NCBI RefSeq assembly: GCF_002245895.1
Contig: NZ_NPJZ01000001.1
Coordinates: 1,772,501-1,836,500, forward strand
Direction of reading: 5' to 3'
From: Rhodococcus sp. OK302
GTDB lineage: Bacteria > Actinomycetota > Actinomycetes > Mycobacteriales > Mycobacteriaceae
Length of the DNA stretch: 64,000 nt
Part shown: piece by piece, positions 46,161 through 56,867 of the stretch
How the letters are laid out: every line of letters starts with the position of its first letter
How positions within the stretch are numbered: position 1 is the first letter of the stretch
Program-made: the position numbers and the translations under genes
The notes under the pieces: model-generated
The model's database searches: none
What the model saw: the letters and a program-made list of their open reading frames with translations, nothing else
Told to the model about the DNA's origin: nothing

Positions 46161-47453
46161 ATGAAGAGCATGACTTCCTTGACCGGGGCCGATGCCCAAG
46201 GACTGTGCAGCTTCGTCGACTCGTCACCGTCTCCTTTTCATGTCTGTGCAACGGTCGCAGCGCAGCTGGCGGGCAACGGATTTGTGGAACTGCAGGAAAC
46301 CGCTGCGTGGCCGGCAAAGCCCGGGCGGTACTACCTGATCCGCGGTGGATCGCTCATCGCTTGGAGTACTGAGGATATCGACCCCGCCGCACCGTTCCGG
46401 ATCGTCGGCGGTCACACCGACAGTCCGAACCTGCGCGTCAAGCAGCATCCTGACCTGACGTCGGCCGGTTGGCAGATGGTTGGCCTCGAACCGTATGGCG
46501 GGGCGCTCCTGAATTCGTGGCTCGATCGCGACCTTGGGATCTCCGGTCGGTTGAGTGTGCGTGTAGGAAACACTGTGGAGCAGAAGCTGGTTCGGATCGA
46601 CGACCCGATTCTGCGTGTTCCGCAGCTGGCAATCCATCTGTCCGAAGACCGCAAGGGAGTCACGCTCGATCCGCAGCGTCACGTCAACGGAATCTGGGGA
46701 GTGGGCAATAGGCCCAAGTCCCTCATCGGGTTTGTCGCGAACCAGTCGGGTGTGGCTGAATCTTCAGTGCTCGGTTGGGAATTGATGACCCACGATCTTG
46801 CTCCCAGCATGGTGGTGGGTGTCGATCAGGAGCTCGTCAGCGCGCCCCGGTTGGACAACCAGGGTACGTGTTATGCCGGGACGCAAGCGCTTCTGGCCGC
46901 TGCGAAATCCCCGGGGCGTCATGTTCCGGTGCTCGCGCTCTTCGATCACGAAGAGGTTGGCAGCATGTCCGATCGCGGGGCGTTCTCTGATCTTCTGAAC
47001 ACTGTGCTCGAACGAATTGTGTTGGGGCGCGGCGGCGGACGCGAAGAATTCCTGCAGGCGATGGCTGGATCAGTGTGCGCGTCGGGTGACATGGCCCATG
47101 CCACGCACCCCAACTATCCCGACCGTCACGAGCCTGCTCACCGCATCGAGATCAACGGCGGCCCGGTACTCAAGGTCAACCAGAACCTGCGGTATGCCAC
47201 CGATGCAGCCGGTGCCGGCGAGTTCGCGTTGGCCTGCGATCAGGCGGGAGTTCCCTTGCAGCGTTATGTGCATCGGGCCGACCTGCCGTGCGGGTCCACC
47301 ATCGGACCCATCACGGCGTCGCGAACCGGCCTGTCCACCGTGGACGTGGGCGCGCCTCAGCTCGCGATGCATTCCGCTCGCGAGCTGATGGGCGCCGCAG
47401 ACATACGTATGTATGCCGACGCTCTGGGTGCGTTCCTCACACCGAGGGGATAG
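46161..47453 (+). CDS. apeB: M18-family aspartyl aminopeptidase
   Basis: A 430-residue zinc aminopeptidase removing acidic N-terminal residues (named pepC in M. tuberculosis). [20 protein letters not shown] opens the fold. Metal ligands are in [38 protein letters not shown] and the C-terminal [12 protein letters not shown]. Start is uncertain: ATGs at 46158, 46161 and 46170 are all possible and homologues usually start at the last. The 3' end overlaps the convergent DyP gene by 17 bp. Confidence 0.92.
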   Translation: MKSMTSLTGADAQGLCSFVDSSPSPFHVCATVAAQLAGNGFVELQETAAWPAKPGRYYLIRGGSLIAWSTEDIDPAAPFRIVGGHTDSPNLRVKQHPDLTSAGWQMVGLEPYGGALLNSWLDRDLGISGRLSVRVGNTVEQKLVRIDDPILRVPQLAIHLSEDRKGVTLDPQRHVNGIWGVGNRPKSLIGFVANQSGVAESSVLGWELMTHDLAPSMVVGVDQELVSAPRLDNQGTCYAGTQALLAAAKSPGRHVPVLALFDHEEVGSMSDRGAFSDLLNTVLERIVLGRGGGREEFLQAMAGSVCASGDMAHATHPNYPDRHEPAHRIEINGGPVLKVNQNLRYATDAAGAGEFALACDQAGVPLQRYVHRADLPCGSTIGPITASRTGLSTVDVGAPQLAMHSARELMGAADIRMYADALGAFLTPRG

Positions 47454-48402
47454 CGGGAAGCGTCTCGAAGAAGTCGGTGGTCGGTGTGAAGAACATCGAC
47501 CCCGTCACGGCCGTCGAGAAATCGAGCAGACGGTCGTAGTTGCCACGAGGGAAGCCGAGGAACATGTTCTCGAGCATGCGCTCGGTGATGGCGGGAGTGG
47601 CGCAGTATCCGATGAAGAAGGTGCCGATCTCGTCGTCGCCGAGGCGTCCGTACGGCATGTTGGCACGCAGGATCTCGAGCGCGTTGCCGTCGTCATCCTT
47701 GATCGCATTGAGGGCGACGTGTGAATTTGCAGGCTTCACGTCGGACGTCATCTCAATGTCCTCGAGCTTGCTGCGGCCGATCACGTTCTCCTGCTCCTCG
47801 ATGCTGATTGCCTCCCAATCACGCATCTTGTGGATGTAGCGCTGGATGTGGACGTAGCTGCCGCCGGCAAACTCGGGGTCCTCGTCGCCGACCGTCACAG
47901 CGGCAATCGCGTCGCGGCCCGACGGATTCTCGGTGCCGTCCACAAAGCCGATGAGGTCGCGGTTCTCGAAGTACTGGAAGCCGTGCACTTCGTCGACGAC
48001 GGTTGCCGCGCCGTGCAGCCGTTTCGTGATCTGGCGGGCCACCTCGAAGCAGGCATCCATGCTCATCGCGCGAATGTGAAAAAGGAGGTCGCCGGGCGTC
48101 GACGGTGCGTGATGGACATCTCCCTGCAATGCGGTGAATGGGCGCAGCAGCGCCGGACGAGGCCCCGAGAACAAGCGATCCCAGGCGTCCGATCCAATGC
48201 TGGTCACGACGTCCAAGCCGGACCCGGGAACACGCAGACCGACCGCTCGCTGCAGGCCGGCGACGTCGGCAAGAAGCTCGCGTGTGGTGCCTTCACCACC
48301 GGGATTTACCGTCGCCACCAGGAAAATTGCGGCCGGAGTCAGGGGAGTGGTGACTGACTGAGATTGTGCCGCGACATCAGACTGACGCACATCCTGAGGC
48401 AT
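47437..48402 (-). CDS. DyP-type peroxidase, class B, without encapsulin tag
   Basis: A 321-residue heme peroxidase close to R. jostii DypB. The catalytic Asp is in [13 protein letters not shown], the heme-ligand His in [11 protein letters not shown], and [21 protein letters not shown] and [19 protein letters not shown] follow. The protein ends shortly after [11 protein letters not shown], so the C-terminal extension that targets DypB and the M. tuberculosis DyP into encapsulin shells is missing. No encapsulin gene lies nearby. ATG at 48402 has GGAAGG upstream. It is presumably a free cytoplasmic enzyme. Confidence 0.93.
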   Translation of the reverse strand: MPQDVRQSDVAAQSQSVTTPLTPAAIFLVATVNPGGEGTTRELLADVAGLQRAVGLRVPGSGLDVVTSIGSDAWDRLFSGPRPALLRPFTALQGDVHHAPSTPGDLLFHIRAMSMDACFEVARQITKRLHGAATVVDEVHGFQYFENRDLIGFVDGTENPSGRDAIAAVTVGDEDPEFAGGSYVHIQRYIHKMRDWEAISIEEQENVIGRSKLEDIEMTSDVKPANSHVALNAIKDDDGNALEILRANMPYGRLGDDEIGTFFIGYCATPAITERMLENMFLGFPRGNYDRLLDFSTAVTGSMFFTPTTDFFETLPAIPSV

Positions 48403-48654
48403 GAAGAACCTTCCATTCTGGGATCGGACGGAACCGAACTCGAGGTAAAACCGACCGTATTACCGAAACCGTAAACGAGCGTGATCGGGTTGGCTTCGTA
48501 GGCCTAGCGGTATGAAGGGTGCTGCCGTCTGCGGAAGTGATCCGATATCCCCGATAGACTGTCTTCCGGCACGTTCTTTCGTTGGGCACATTTGTGGTGT
48601 CCTGCGGCATTCCGGCTTGCCTCTTGACTCCCGTAGGGAAGGGACCCCTCTCCA

Positions 48655-50934
48655 GTGTCTGCTCATCAGGTCGATACCGTCACGCACGCATCGGCTGATC
48701 CCGATGCCGCTCAGCCGTTCAAGGAGCTTGGGCTCAAGGACGATGAATACGCCCGCATCAAGGAGATCCTGGGTCGCCGTCCCACGGACGCCGAACTGGC
48801 GATGTACTCGATCATGTGGAGCGAGCACTGCTCCTACAAGTCTTCCAAGGTGCACCTCGGATACTTCGGCGAAACCACCACCGATGAGATGCGCGCCAAC
48901 ATGCTCGCCGGTATCGGCGAGAACGCCGGCGTCGTAGACATCGGCGACGGCTGGGCCGTCACATTCAAGGTCGAGAGCCACAACCACCCGTCGTACGTCG
49001 AGCCCTACCAGGGCGCGGCTACCGGAGTCGGCGGCATCGTCCGCGACATCATGGCTATGGGTGCTCGTCCCATCGCGGTCATGGATCAGCTGCGTTTCGG
49101 TGCTGCTGACGCCCCCGACACCCGTCGCGTCGTCGACGGTGTCGTGCGCGGCGTCGGTGGATACGGAAACTCCCTCGGCCTGCCCAACATCGGCGGCGAG
49201 ACCGTTTTCGACGAGTCGTACGCCGGTAACCCACTGGTCAATGCACTTGCTGCAGGCGTCATGCGCGTCGAAGACATGCACCTGGCCTTCGCTTCCGGCG
49301 CCGGCAACAAGATCATCCTGTTCGGCGCTCGCACCGGCCTCGACGGCATCGGTGGCGTTTCGGTTCTCGCATCGGCGACGTTCGACGACGACGGTGGCGG
49401 ACGCAAGAAGCTTCCCGCGGTTCAGGTGGGCGACCCCTTCACCGAGAAGGTGCTCATCGAGTGCTGCCTCGACCTCTACAAGGCCGGCCTCGTTGTCGGT
49501 ATCCAGGACCTCGGCGGCGCCGGACTGTCCTGCGCCACTTCCGAGCTGGCAGCAGCCGGCGACGGCGGCATGCACATCAACCTCGAACGCGTTCCGATGC
49601 GCGCCACCGGCATGACCCCCGCCGAGGTGCTCTCCAGCGAATCGCAGGAGCGCATGTGCGCCGTGGTCACCCCCGAGAACGTCGACGCGTTCATGGAGGT
49701 CTGCAAGAAGTGGGACGTCCTGGCCACCGACATCGGCGAGGTCACCGACGGTGAGCACCTCACCATCTCCTGGCACGGCGAGACCGTCGTCGACGTACCG
49801 CCGCGCACCGTTGCTCACGACGGACCGGTCTACCACCGTCCCGTCGAGCGTCCGTCCACCCAGGACGCGCTGATCGCGAACACCACGGCCGGACTGAAGC
49901 GTCCGGAGACGAGCGAAGAGCTCGAAGCGACGCTCATGAAGATGATTGCTTCACCGGCGCTGTGCAGCCGTAAGTGGATCACCGAGCAGTACGACCGCTA
50001 CGTTCGCGGCAACACCGTTCTGGCCGAGAACGCCGACGGCGGAGTTATCCGCATCGACGAGAAGACGGGCCGCGGTATCGCGCTGTCCACCGACGCTTCG
50101 GGCCGCTACACCGCGCTCGATCCGTACACGGGTGCGCAGCTCGCTCTCGCCGAGGCTTTCCGAAACGTGGCAGTCACGGGTGCGACACCCAAGGCCGTCA
50201 GTAACTGCCTCAACTTCGGTTCCCCCGAGGATCCGGGCGTCATGTGGCAGTTCCAGCAGGCTGTTCGCGGCCTGGCCGACGGTTGCGCCACACTCGGTAT
50301 CCCCGTCACCGGCGGCAACGTCAGCTTCTACAACCAGACCGGCTCCACGGCAATTCTGCCCACTCCGGTGGTTGCAGTGCTCGGCGTGATCGACGACGTT
50401 CATCGCCGTATCCCGACGGGCCTCGGACTCGAGCCCGGCGAGACGCTGATCCTGCTCGGTGATACCCACGACGAGCTGGACGGTTCCATCTGGTCGCAGG
50501 TCGAGCACGGCCACCTCGGTGGCGTGCCGCCCAAGGTCGATCTGGCTCGTGAGCAGTTGCTCGCAGATATCCTGCTGTCGTCGTCGCGTGACGGCCTCGT
50601 CACCGCAGCCCACGACCTGTCCGAAGGTGGATTGGCTCAGGCTGTTGTCGAAGCTGCACTGGCCGGCGAAACCGGTTGCCGCATCCTGCTTCCCGAGGGC
50701 GCAGATCCGTTTGTCGCACTGTTCTCGGAGTCTTCGGGACGCGTCCTCGTGGCTGTTCCGCGGACCGAAGAAACCCGCTTCACCGGTATGTGCACCGCTC
50801 GAGGTTTGCCGTGGACTCGCATCGGCGTTGTCGACGAGGGTAGCGACTCCGTCGAGATCCAGGGTCACTTCTCGGTCACGATGGCCAAGCTCCGTGAGGC
50901 CTTCGAAGGAACGTTGCCCGCACTGTTCGGGTGA
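48655..50934 (+). CDS. purL: FGAM synthase, PurL large subunit
   Basis: A 759-residue synthetase subunit. [20 protein letters not shown] and [20 protein letters not shown] form the ATP/substrate site, then [20 protein letters not shown] and [20 protein letters not shown] in the two AIRS-like halves. This is the small PurL that needs PurS and PurQ. GTG start is at 48655. A TAGACT hexamer about 95 nt upstream suggests a leader of about 90 nt, unlike the leaderless purD and purC. The 252 nt before it are shared with the divergent DyP promoter. Confidence 0.97.
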   Translation: MSAHQVDTVTHASADPDAAQPFKELGLKDDEYARIKEILGRRPTDAELAMYSIMWSEHCSYKSSKVHLGYFGETTTDEMRANMLAGIGENAGVVDIGDGWAVTFKVESHNHPSYVEPYQGAATGVGGIVRDIMAMGARPIAVMDQLRFGAADAPDTRRVVDGVVRGVGGYGNSLGLPNIGGETVFDESYAGNPLVNALAAGVMRVEDMHLAFASGAGNKIILFGARTGLDGIGGVSVLASATFDDDGGGRKKLPAVQVGDPFTEKVLIECCLDLYKAGLVVGIQDLGGAGLSCATSELAAAGDGGMHINLERVPMRATGMTPAEVLSSESQERMCAVVTPENVDAFMEVCKKWDVLATDIGEVTDGEHLTISWHGETVVDVPPRTVAHDGPVYHRPVERPSTQDALIANTTAGLKRPETSEELEATLMKMIASPALCSRKWITEQYDRYVRGNTVLAENADGGVIRIDEKTGRGIALSTDASGRYTALDPYTGAQLALAEAFRNVAVTGATPKAVSNCLNFGSPEDPGVMWQFQQAVRGLADGCATLGIPVTGGNVSFYNQTGSTAILPTPVVAVLGVIDDVHRRIPTGLGLEPGETLILLGDTHDELDGSIWSQVEHGHLGGVPPKVDLAREQLLADILLSSSRDGLVTAAHDLSEGGLAQAVVEAALAGETGCRILLPEGADPFVALFSESSGRVLVAVPRTEETRFTGMCTARGLPWTRIGVVDEGSDSVEIQGHFSVTMAKLREAFEGTLPALFG

Positions 50935-50937
50935 TCG

Positions 50938-52722
50938 ATGGTCGATTCCGGAGAACTGATTTCCGCTGACAGCCAGCCGCAGGAACATCACCTGCGGCTG
51001 GCTGTTCCGGCATCTCTGGAGAGGTTCGACAATCGCTTCACCGAGTGGGCCTGGGGCCTACTCAAACTCGATTTCACCGGCATCGCCTTCGCCGCCTTCT
51101 TTTTCTGCTGGTCGCTGACTCCGTCTCTCCTGCCACGCGATTGGTTGTTCCAAGGCCTGATCGGTGGCATCAACTCGGCAATCGGTTACGGCGTCGGAAC
51201 TGCCGTGGGCTGGGCCGTGGAGCGGTATCTGCTTCGCGGCCGACGGTGGTGGCCGCTGCCCGAACCCGTCCCCACCGCCATCAAGGTGTTTGTTCCGGCC
51301 GCATCGATCGTGGCGGCGATCATCATGCTCGTGTACTCGGCCGGCTGGCAGCGGGAGATCGCCGCACTGACCGGTGCCGAATCTACGACTACCAGCGGCT
51401 ACATCCGAACTCTCGGGTTGAGCGTGCTCATCGGTGGCCTGCTCATCTCGATCTGGCGCGTGCTGCACGATCTGGTGAAACTGATTGCCCGCGTACTCAT
51501 GCGACGGTTCCGCTGGTCCCGCTCGGTGGCCAACGGGGTCGGCATCGTGGTCGTGACAGTGCTCTTTTTCATGCTTGTCGACGGCGTCCTCGTCCGCGGA
51601 ATCTACGCCGCCACCAACTCGATCTTCAGTCTGCAGAACTCCACCACCAGGGACGGCGTCGTAGAGCCGCAGGACCCGATGAAATCCGGCAGTCCCGAAT
51701 CTGTCGCTCCTTGGGACACATTGGGGTTCGAGGGACGTAATTTCGTTTCGCGGGGACTCGACGCCACGGAACTGACAGCCGCGACGGGTGTACCGGCAAT
51801 GGATCCCATCCGTGTGTACGCGGGGCTGGAAAGTGCCGAGGATCCGAACGAACGTATGGATCTGGTGATCAAGGAACTCGAGCGGACCGGCGCTTTTCAG
51901 CGCAAGGTTCTGGTCGTCATTCCGACGACCGGCACCGGGTGGGTCAATCCCACAGCGGCACAGGCGATCGAGCTTGTCGGCAACGGTGACACAGCACTTG
52001 TCGCCAGCCAGTATTCGTATCTGCCGAGCTGGATCTCATTTCTCGCGGATCAGGAAAAGGCACAAGCTGCCGGACGACTACTGATCGAGCGAGTTCACGA
52101 AAGATGGCTCCAGGAACCGGAAGCCACCAGGCCCAAGTTTATGGTCTACGGCGAAAGCCTCGGCGTACTGGCCGGTGCCGGCGCGTTCGATACGTTGCAA
52201 GCAGCACGCGATACCGCCGACGGAATCCTGTGGGTGGGTCCACCCAACGCGACACCGTTGTGGCGCTCGATAGTGGAGCGACGCGACCCTGGTAGTACCG
52301 AAGTTGCCCCCGTCTACGCCGACGGTCTGGCTGGAGTTCGGTTCGCGGATCGTCCCGAGGACATTCCGACTGCCGGCATGTCGTGGCCGGACCCTCGCGT
52401 GCTGTTCATCCAACACCCCTCCGATCCCGTTGTGTGGTGGTCACCCGATCTGATGTTCAACAGGCCACAATGGCTCACGGAGATACCGGGATTCGACCGA
52501 TCGCCGTCGATGAAGTGGTTCCCGATCGTCACGTTCTGGCAAGTGTCCGCCGATCTCGGTAATGCTGCCGGAGTGCCCGACGGTCATGGTCACAACTACG
52601 GAACCTCCGTACTCGACGGCTGGATCAGTGTCGCTCAACCCGAAGGATGGACAGCCGCCGATACCGAGCGTGTGCGCGATGCGTTGGTGATCGCCGTGAA
52701 GTCGGAAGGTCCCGAGAAGTGA
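50938..52722 (+). CDS. Membrane alpha/beta-hydrolase (PF10081/PF15420 type)
   Basis: A 594-residue protein with five or six N-terminal helices (to about residue 225, including FTGIAFAAFFFCWSLTPSLL) and a large extracytoplasmic hydrolase domain. The nucleophile elbow is MVYGESLGVLAGAGAF. VLVVIPTTGTGWVNPTAAQA and VLFIQHPSDPVVWWSPDLMF are the conserved motifs of this actinobacterial family. Substrate is unknown; a cell-envelope ester is plausible. Starts 3 nt after purL and is coupled to the next gene by GTGA. Confidence 0.85.
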   Translation: MVDSGELISADSQPQEHHLRLAVPASLERFDNRFTEWAWGLLKLDFTGIAFAAFFFCWSLTPSLLPRDWLFQGLIGGINSAIGYGVGTAVGWAVERYLLRGRRWWPLPEPVPTAIKVFVPAASIVAAIIMLVYSAGWQREIAALTGAESTTTSGYIRTLGLSVLIGGLLISIWRVLHDLVKLIARVLMRRFRWSRSVANGVGIVVVTVLFFMLVDGVLVRGIYAATNSIFSLQNSTTRDGVVEPQDPMKSGSPESVAPWDTLGFEGRNFVSRGLDATELTAATGVPAMDPIRVYAGLESAEDPNERMDLVIKELERTGAFQRKVLVVIPTTGTGWVNPTAAQAIELVGNGDTALVASQYSYLPSWISFLADQEKAQAAGRLLIERVHERWLQEPEATRPKFMVYGESLGVLAGAGAFDTLQAARDTADGILWVGPPNATPLWRSIVERRDPGSTEVAPVYADGLAGVRFADRPEDIPTAGMSWPDPRVLFIQHPSDPVVWWSPDLMFNRPQWLTEIPGFDRSPSMKWFPIVTFWQVSADLGNAAGVPDGHGHNYGTSVLDGWISVAQPEGWTAADTERVRDALVIAVKSEGPEK

Positions 52723-53372
52723 AGCCGTTACTGCTCTCCGCCGCAGCAATTGCGTGGAGCAACGTGGTGCTGCCGGCGTTCGGTTTGTCGCCAAGGGCGA
52801 GGGCAGTAGTCAATACTGCCGTGGGGTTGTCGGCTATCGGAATTCTGCTTGCGCGCGGCTACACCCGCGAAGAGCTGGGACTGGCTCACACCGGTATTCG
52901 CGGTGGTGCGCAGTTCGGCGCCAGTGCCGGTGGAGCAGTTGTCGCCGGTTACTCTGTGGCGCTTGCAGTTCCGCAGTTGCGGGCAACGCTGGCAGCCGAC
53001 GAGCGCGCCGACGGTCGTGAGGACTTCCTCGAATGGATCATTCTGCACATCCCGTTCGGCACCGTGCTCTCCGAAGAACTGTTGTTCCGCAGCGCGATGT
53101 CCGCAGTGTGGAACCGTGAACTCAGTCTCCCGGCCGCACAGGCGATTCATGCGTTCACCTTCGGAATGTGGCACATTGCGCCGGCCCGCAGCGCCGGCGA
53201 CAACGTCCCCGCTGCAGTTGCATTCACGGGGGCGTCGGCACTGCTGTTCGAGTGGCTGCACCGTCGAGGTGGAAGTGTTCTCGCCCCAGCGCTGCTGCAT
53301 TTGGCAACCAACGCCGGTGGGGCACTTGCCGTTCGAATTGCAACAGCCAGGCATTCAGGAGTGAATCGATGA
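52719..53372 (+). CDS. CPBP (Abi/CAAX-like) intramembrane metalloprotease
   Basis: A 217-residue membrane protein. The catalytic motif is TVLSEELLFRSAMSAVW (EExxxR), with partner histidines in AIHAFTFGMWHIAP and ALLHLATNAGG. GTG at 52719 overlaps the preceding stop, and the gene overlaps the SCP gene by 4 bp. Family members process membrane-bound peptides; here the position next to a membrane hydrolase is suggestive but not proof of a link. Confidence 0.88.
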   Translation: MKPLLLSAAAIAWSNVVLPAFGLSPRARAVVNTAVGLSAIGILLARGYTREELGLAHTGIRGGAQFGASAGGAVVAGYSVALAVPQLRATLAADERADGREDFLEWIILHIPFGTVLSEELLFRSAMSAVWNRELSLPAAQAIHAFTFGMWHIAPARSAGDNVPAAVAFTGASALLFEWLHRRGGSVLAPALLHLATNAGGALAVRIATARHSGVNR

Positions 53373-53761
53373 CACCGCGTCGCAAAGTCGCCCCCGCTGA
53401 ACTGAGGGCCGCGCTTCTTGCCGTCGGCCCCTGGCTGAAAGATCCTGAACTGCCGAAGCCGTCGCGAGCAGAACTCGGGGCTGCGGTGAAGATGAGTGCG
53501 CGCACCCTCGAGCAGATCGTGCCGGGATCAAGCGTCGAGGTGCGGGTTCCGCCGTTTGTGGCCGTGCAGTGCATCGAAGGTCCACGGCACACGCGAGGAA
53601 CCCCGCCCAACGTCGTCGAAACCGATGTGCGCACGTGGTTGTTGATGGTGACGGGACTTCTCGAATTTCACGACGCTTCCGCCGACGGCCGCGTCGACGC
53701 CTCCGGAAGCCGAGCCTCGGAGATCGCGCATTGGCTTCCGTTGCTCAGGTTGACCCCGTAA
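53369..53761 (+). CDS. Bacterial sterol-carrier-like (SCP) protein
   Basis: A 130-residue protein matching the small family conserved just upstream of purF in mycolata (Rv0807 in M. tuberculosis). APAELRAALLAVGPWLKDPE and SVEVRVPPFVAVQCIEGPRH are recognisable, and RWLL-type segment VETDVRTWLLMVTGLLEFHD follows. A link to purines is suspected only from gene order. Overlaps the CPBP gene by 4 bp. Confidence 0.8.
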   Translation: MTPRRKVAPAELRAALLAVGPWLKDPELPKPSRAELGAAVKMSARTLEQIVPGSSVEVRVPPFVAVQCIEGPRHTRGTPPNVVETDVRTWLLMVTGLLEFHDASADGRVDASGSRASEIAHWLPLLRLTP

Positions 53762-53871
53762 CAGAGACTGATCGGTTTAATCTTTACCAAGGTTGCCCTG
53801 CGGCGAGGCATCACAAAAATGCCAGTAGACTGTGTATGCCCCCCAACCCCTGCCCACAAAGGGAGCGCCAC

Positions 53872-55449
53872 GTGACTCGTGCCGATCTTTCGGTCAACAG
53901 TCCAAATCTCCTCGCTACGAGCCCGTCCGATGAGGACGAGAACGAGCCCCGCGAAGAATGCGGTGTATTCGGCGTTTGGGCGCCGGGAGAGGATGTGGCG
54001 AAGCTCACGTATTACGGTCTGTACGCACTGCAGCACCGTGGTCAGGAAGCTGCCGGCATTGCGGTAGCCGATGGCTCCCAGGTGCTGGTATTCAAGGATC
54101 TCGGCCTGGTAAGTCAGGTATTCGATGAGCAGACGCTGGCAGCAATGCCGGGACACGTCGCCATCGGGCATTGTCGTTACTCCACCACCGGGTCCACGAC
54201 GTGGGAAAACGCGCAGCCGATTTTCCGCACCACGGTTGCGGGCACGGGCATTGCGCTCGGACACAACGGCAACCTCGTCAACACAGCGGAGCTCGCGAGC
54301 CGTACCCGCGCGGCCGGCCTGGTCAACGACAAGCGTCCCAACGCGGCGACGTCGGACTCCGACCTCATCGGTGGACTGCTGGCGCACGCTGCCGCAGACC
54401 GCACCATCGAGCAGGCTGCGATGGAGTTGCTCCCCACGTTGAAGGGCGCGTTCTGCCTCACCTTCATGGACGAGAACACCCTGTACGCAGCGCGTGATCC
54501 GCACGGTGTCCGCCCGCTCTGCCTCGGTCGACTCGATCGCGGCTGGGTCGTCGCCAGCGAAACCGCAGCTCTCGACATTGTCGGCGCGTCCTTCGTTCGT
54601 GACATCGAGCCCGGTGAACTGCTCGCGATCGATGCCGATGGTGTCCGTTCCTCGCGCTTCTCCAATCCCACGCCCAAGGGTTGTGTATTCGAGTACGTCT
54701 ACCTGGCCCGCCCCGACAGCGTTATCGGTGGACGTTCCGTTCACTCGACTCGCGTCGAGATCGGCCGTCTGCTCGCCACGGAACATCCCGCCGAGGGCGA
54801 CCTGGTGATTCCCGTTCCCGAGTCGGGCACCCCGGCTGCTGTCGGTTATGCCCAAGGATCCGGCATTCCTTACGGCCAGGGTCTGATGAAGAACGCCTAC
54901 GTCGGCCGTACCTTCATTCAGCCGTCGCAGACCATTCGTCAGCTCGGCATCCGACTCAAGCTCAACCCACTGAAGGAAGTTATTCGCGGGAAACGTCTTG
55001 TGGTGGTAGATGATTCGATCGTCCGCGGTAACACGCAGCGTGCTCTCATTCGGATGCTTCGGGAAGCCGGTGCACTCGAGATTCACGTCCGCATCGCGTC
55101 GCCGCCGGTCAAGTGGCCCTGCTTCTACGGCATCGACTTCGCCTCGCCGGCAGAGTTGATCGCAAACGGAGCGGGCGGGCAGACCAGCACGTTCGAGGAA
55201 ATGCTCGAAGGCGTTCGTCGTTCGATCGGCGCGGACACCCTCGGATACATCTCCACCGAGGGCATGATCGCCGCCACCGAGCAGCCCGAGACACGACTGT
55301 GCACGGCGTGTTTCACAGGCTCGTACCCCATCGAGCTTCCACACGAATCCGCGATCGGCAAGAACGTCCTCGAAGGAATGCTCGAGAGCGCAGCGGGCTC
55401 GACCGCAACTCGTGAAAACGACAATGCGAGCGCACTCAGCCGTCCCTGA
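53872..55449 (+). CDS. purF: Amidophosphoribosyltransferase
   Basis: A 525-residue enzyme of step 1 of purine synthesis. A propeptide precedes the N-terminal nucleophile Cys30 in PREECGVFGVW, as in B. subtilis PurF. GATase motifs include YALQHRGQEAAGIAV and GHCRYSTTGSTTWENAQP. The phosphoribosyltransferase PRPP loop is RLVVVDDSIVRGNTQRALI. Cysteines near the C-terminus (WPCFYGIDF and RLCTACFTG) fit the structural Fe-S cluster of the Bacillus type. GTG at 53872 has GGGAG upstream; the long frame before it is non-coding here. Confidence 0.97.
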   Translation: MTRADLSVNSPNLLATSPSDEDENEPREECGVFGVWAPGEDVAKLTYYGLYALQHRGQEAAGIAVADGSQVLVFKDLGLVSQVFDEQTLAAMPGHVAIGHCRYSTTGSTTWENAQPIFRTTVAGTGIALGHNGNLVNTAELASRTRAAGLVNDKRPNAATSDSDLIGGLLAHAAADRTIEQAAMELLPTLKGAFCLTFMDENTLYAARDPHGVRPLCLGRLDRGWVVASETAALDIVGASFVRDIEPGELLAIDADGVRSSRFSNPTPKGCVFEYVYLARPDSVIGGRSVHSTRVEIGRLLATEHPAEGDLVIPVPESGTPAAVGYAQGSGIPYGQGLMKNAYVGRTFIQPSQTIRQLGIRLKLNPLKEVIRGKRLVVVDDSIVRGNTQRALIRMLREAGALEIHVRIASPPVKWPCFYGIDFASPAELIANGAGGQTSTFEEMLEGVRRSIGADTLGYISTEGMIAATEQPETRLCTACFTGSYPIELPHESAIGKNVLEGMLESAAGSTATRENDNASALSRP

Positions 55450-55465
55450 TTCACCGATTTACGAC

Positions 55466-55500
55466 AATCTGCCGTCCACCTGGTGTGGGCGGCAGATTTT
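55466..55500 (+). terminator. Intrinsic terminator after purF
   Basis: A 14-bp stem, AATCTGCCGTCCAC with GTGGGCGGCAGATT (one G-U), loop CTGGT, then TTGTCTTTC. Confidence 0.8.
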
Positions 55501-55536
55501 GTCTTTCTCACTGCAACGCCTGTCACAGACATCTGG

Positions 55537-55542
55537 CATAGT
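55537..55542 (+). promoter_or_regulatory. -10 hexamer, leaderless promoter of the AIM24 cluster
   Basis: CATAGT with a 6-nt spacer to the GTG at 55549. Confidence 0.45.
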
Positions 55543-55548
55543 GCCCTC

Positions 55549-56172
55549 GTGGCGCAATTGAGAATGGATGGGCATCGGGTCTTGGTCGCAGACCTGATGG
55601 GGGACACCATCAAAGCGATCAGCGGATCAATGGTGGCGTACGAGGGTGCAGTCACCTTCAAGAATGCCGGCATGGGCGGAGGTGGCGGGCTCCGAGCCGC
55701 GCTGAAGCAGAAGGCTGCCGGTGAATCGCTGTCTCTGATGGAAGTCAGTGGACAGGGCACCGTGTACTTCGCCGTCGATGCCCAGGACATCACGATCATC
55801 GAACTCAGCAACGACGCCTTGCACGTCGAATCGTCGCAACTGCTCGCTCTTGCGGGCCAATTGCGCACCGACGTGAAATTTGCCGGCTTGCGCGGCGCAG
55901 GCTCGGGACAGGGACTCTTCACGACGGTAGTCAGCGGCAGTGGGATGGTCGCGCTGCTGTCGAAGGGCGGACCGATTATCGCCCTCGAAGTGAGCCCGCA
56001 GTATCCGCTCGTCGCCGATCCCGACGCTTTTGTCGCTCATCGTGGCCAGCTGAATCAGAGCTTCGTCACCGACGTCACGTGGCGGTCCGCGATCGGCGGT
56101 GGCAGCGGTGAAGCGTTCTCGCTGCGCTTCGACGGATCCGGTGTTGTGTACATCCAGCCTGAGGAGCGCTGA
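55549..56172 (+). CDS. AIM24-family protein, first of three paralogues
   Basis: A 207-residue protein of the AIM24 (DUF124/TIGR00266-like) beta-roll family. The core is ISGSMVAYEGAVTFKNAG, then GQGTVYFAVDAQDITIIEL, GSGQGLFTTVVSGSGMVALL and GSGEAFSLRFDGSGVVYIQP. No signal peptide or membrane helix is present. Molecular role in bacteria is unknown. GTG at 55549 was chosen because it follows a -10 hexamer at leaderless spacing. It is separated from the next paralogue by 3 nt. Confidence 0.85.
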   Translation: MAQLRMDGHRVLVADLMGDTIKAISGSMVAYEGAVTFKNAGMGGGGGLRAALKQKAAGESLSLMEVSGQGTVYFAVDAQDITIIELSNDALHVESSQLLALAGQLRTDVKFAGLRGAGSGQGLFTTVVSGSGMVALLSKGGPIIALEVSPQYPLVADPDAFVAHRGQLNQSFVTDVTWRSAIGGGSGEAFSLRFDGSGVVYIQPEER

Positions 56173-56175
56173 CCC

Positions 56176-56853
56176 ATGCCTTTGGACCAAGTGAACAGCA
56201 AGGTCGTGAAGTCGACGCTCAGTCCCGGACAGAACGTGCTGGCCCGAACCGGATCGATGCTCTACTACACCGGCGACGTCCGATTCATCCCGCACAGCAT
56301 GGGTGGTGGCCCTGGTGCGATGCCCAACGTGGGTGGCATGGCGGGAATGGCCGGACGGATGATGTCCGGGGAACGCGCACACATGATGGCCGCAGAGGGG
56401 CAGGGTGAGGTCTTCTACGGACATGCCGGCCTGTACGTCGACGTCATCCACCTCGACGGTTCCTCGATGCTCACGGTCGAAGCCGATCGCCTCCTTGCAC
56501 ATGACGCCTACCTGCAAAGCTCCGTCGTGGCGCTGAGTTCACAAGGTGGGGCGCGAGGTGTCGTCCGAGGAGCGATGACGGGTCAAGGTCTGTTCACGAC
56601 TCAACTTCACGGTCAAGGAAGCGTCGCGGTGCTTTCACACGGTGGAGCGATTGCGTTGCAGGTCGGCCCCAGCAACCCTCAGGTTGTGGTGGATCCACAG
56701 GCATACGTGTGCCACACCGGGCAGATCAATGTCGACATCTCGGCAAACGTCGGCTGGCGTGAAGCCGTCGGCAAGGGCTCGGGGGAGTCCATTCAGTTGA
56801 AGATGACCGGCACGGGCACGGTCTGGGTCCAGGCGTCCGAGAAGAAGTTCTGA
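56176..56853 (+). CDS. AIM24-family protein, second paralogue
   Basis: A 225-residue AIM24 protein. LARTGSMLYYTGDVRFIPHS starts the roll; a Gly/Met-rich insert (GGMAGMAGRMM) replaces the shorter GGGGG loop of the first copy. The C-terminal half, GQGLFTTQLHGQGSVAVLS then GTGTVWVQASEKKF, closely parallels its neighbours. The three genes have nearly equal size and look like old duplications, co-transcribed. Confidence 0.85.
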   Translation: MPLDQVNSKVVKSTLSPGQNVLARTGSMLYYTGDVRFIPHSMGGGPGAMPNVGGMAGMAGRMMSGERAHMMAAEGQGEVFYGHAGLYVDVIHLDGSSMLTVEADRLLAHDAYLQSSVVALSSQGGARGVVRGAMTGQGLFTTQLHGQGSVAVLSHGGAIALQVGPSNPQVVVDPQAYVCHTGQINVDISANVGWREAVGKGSGESIQLKMTGTGTVWVQASEKKF

Positions 56854-56867
56854 GAGGGAGAAATCGA

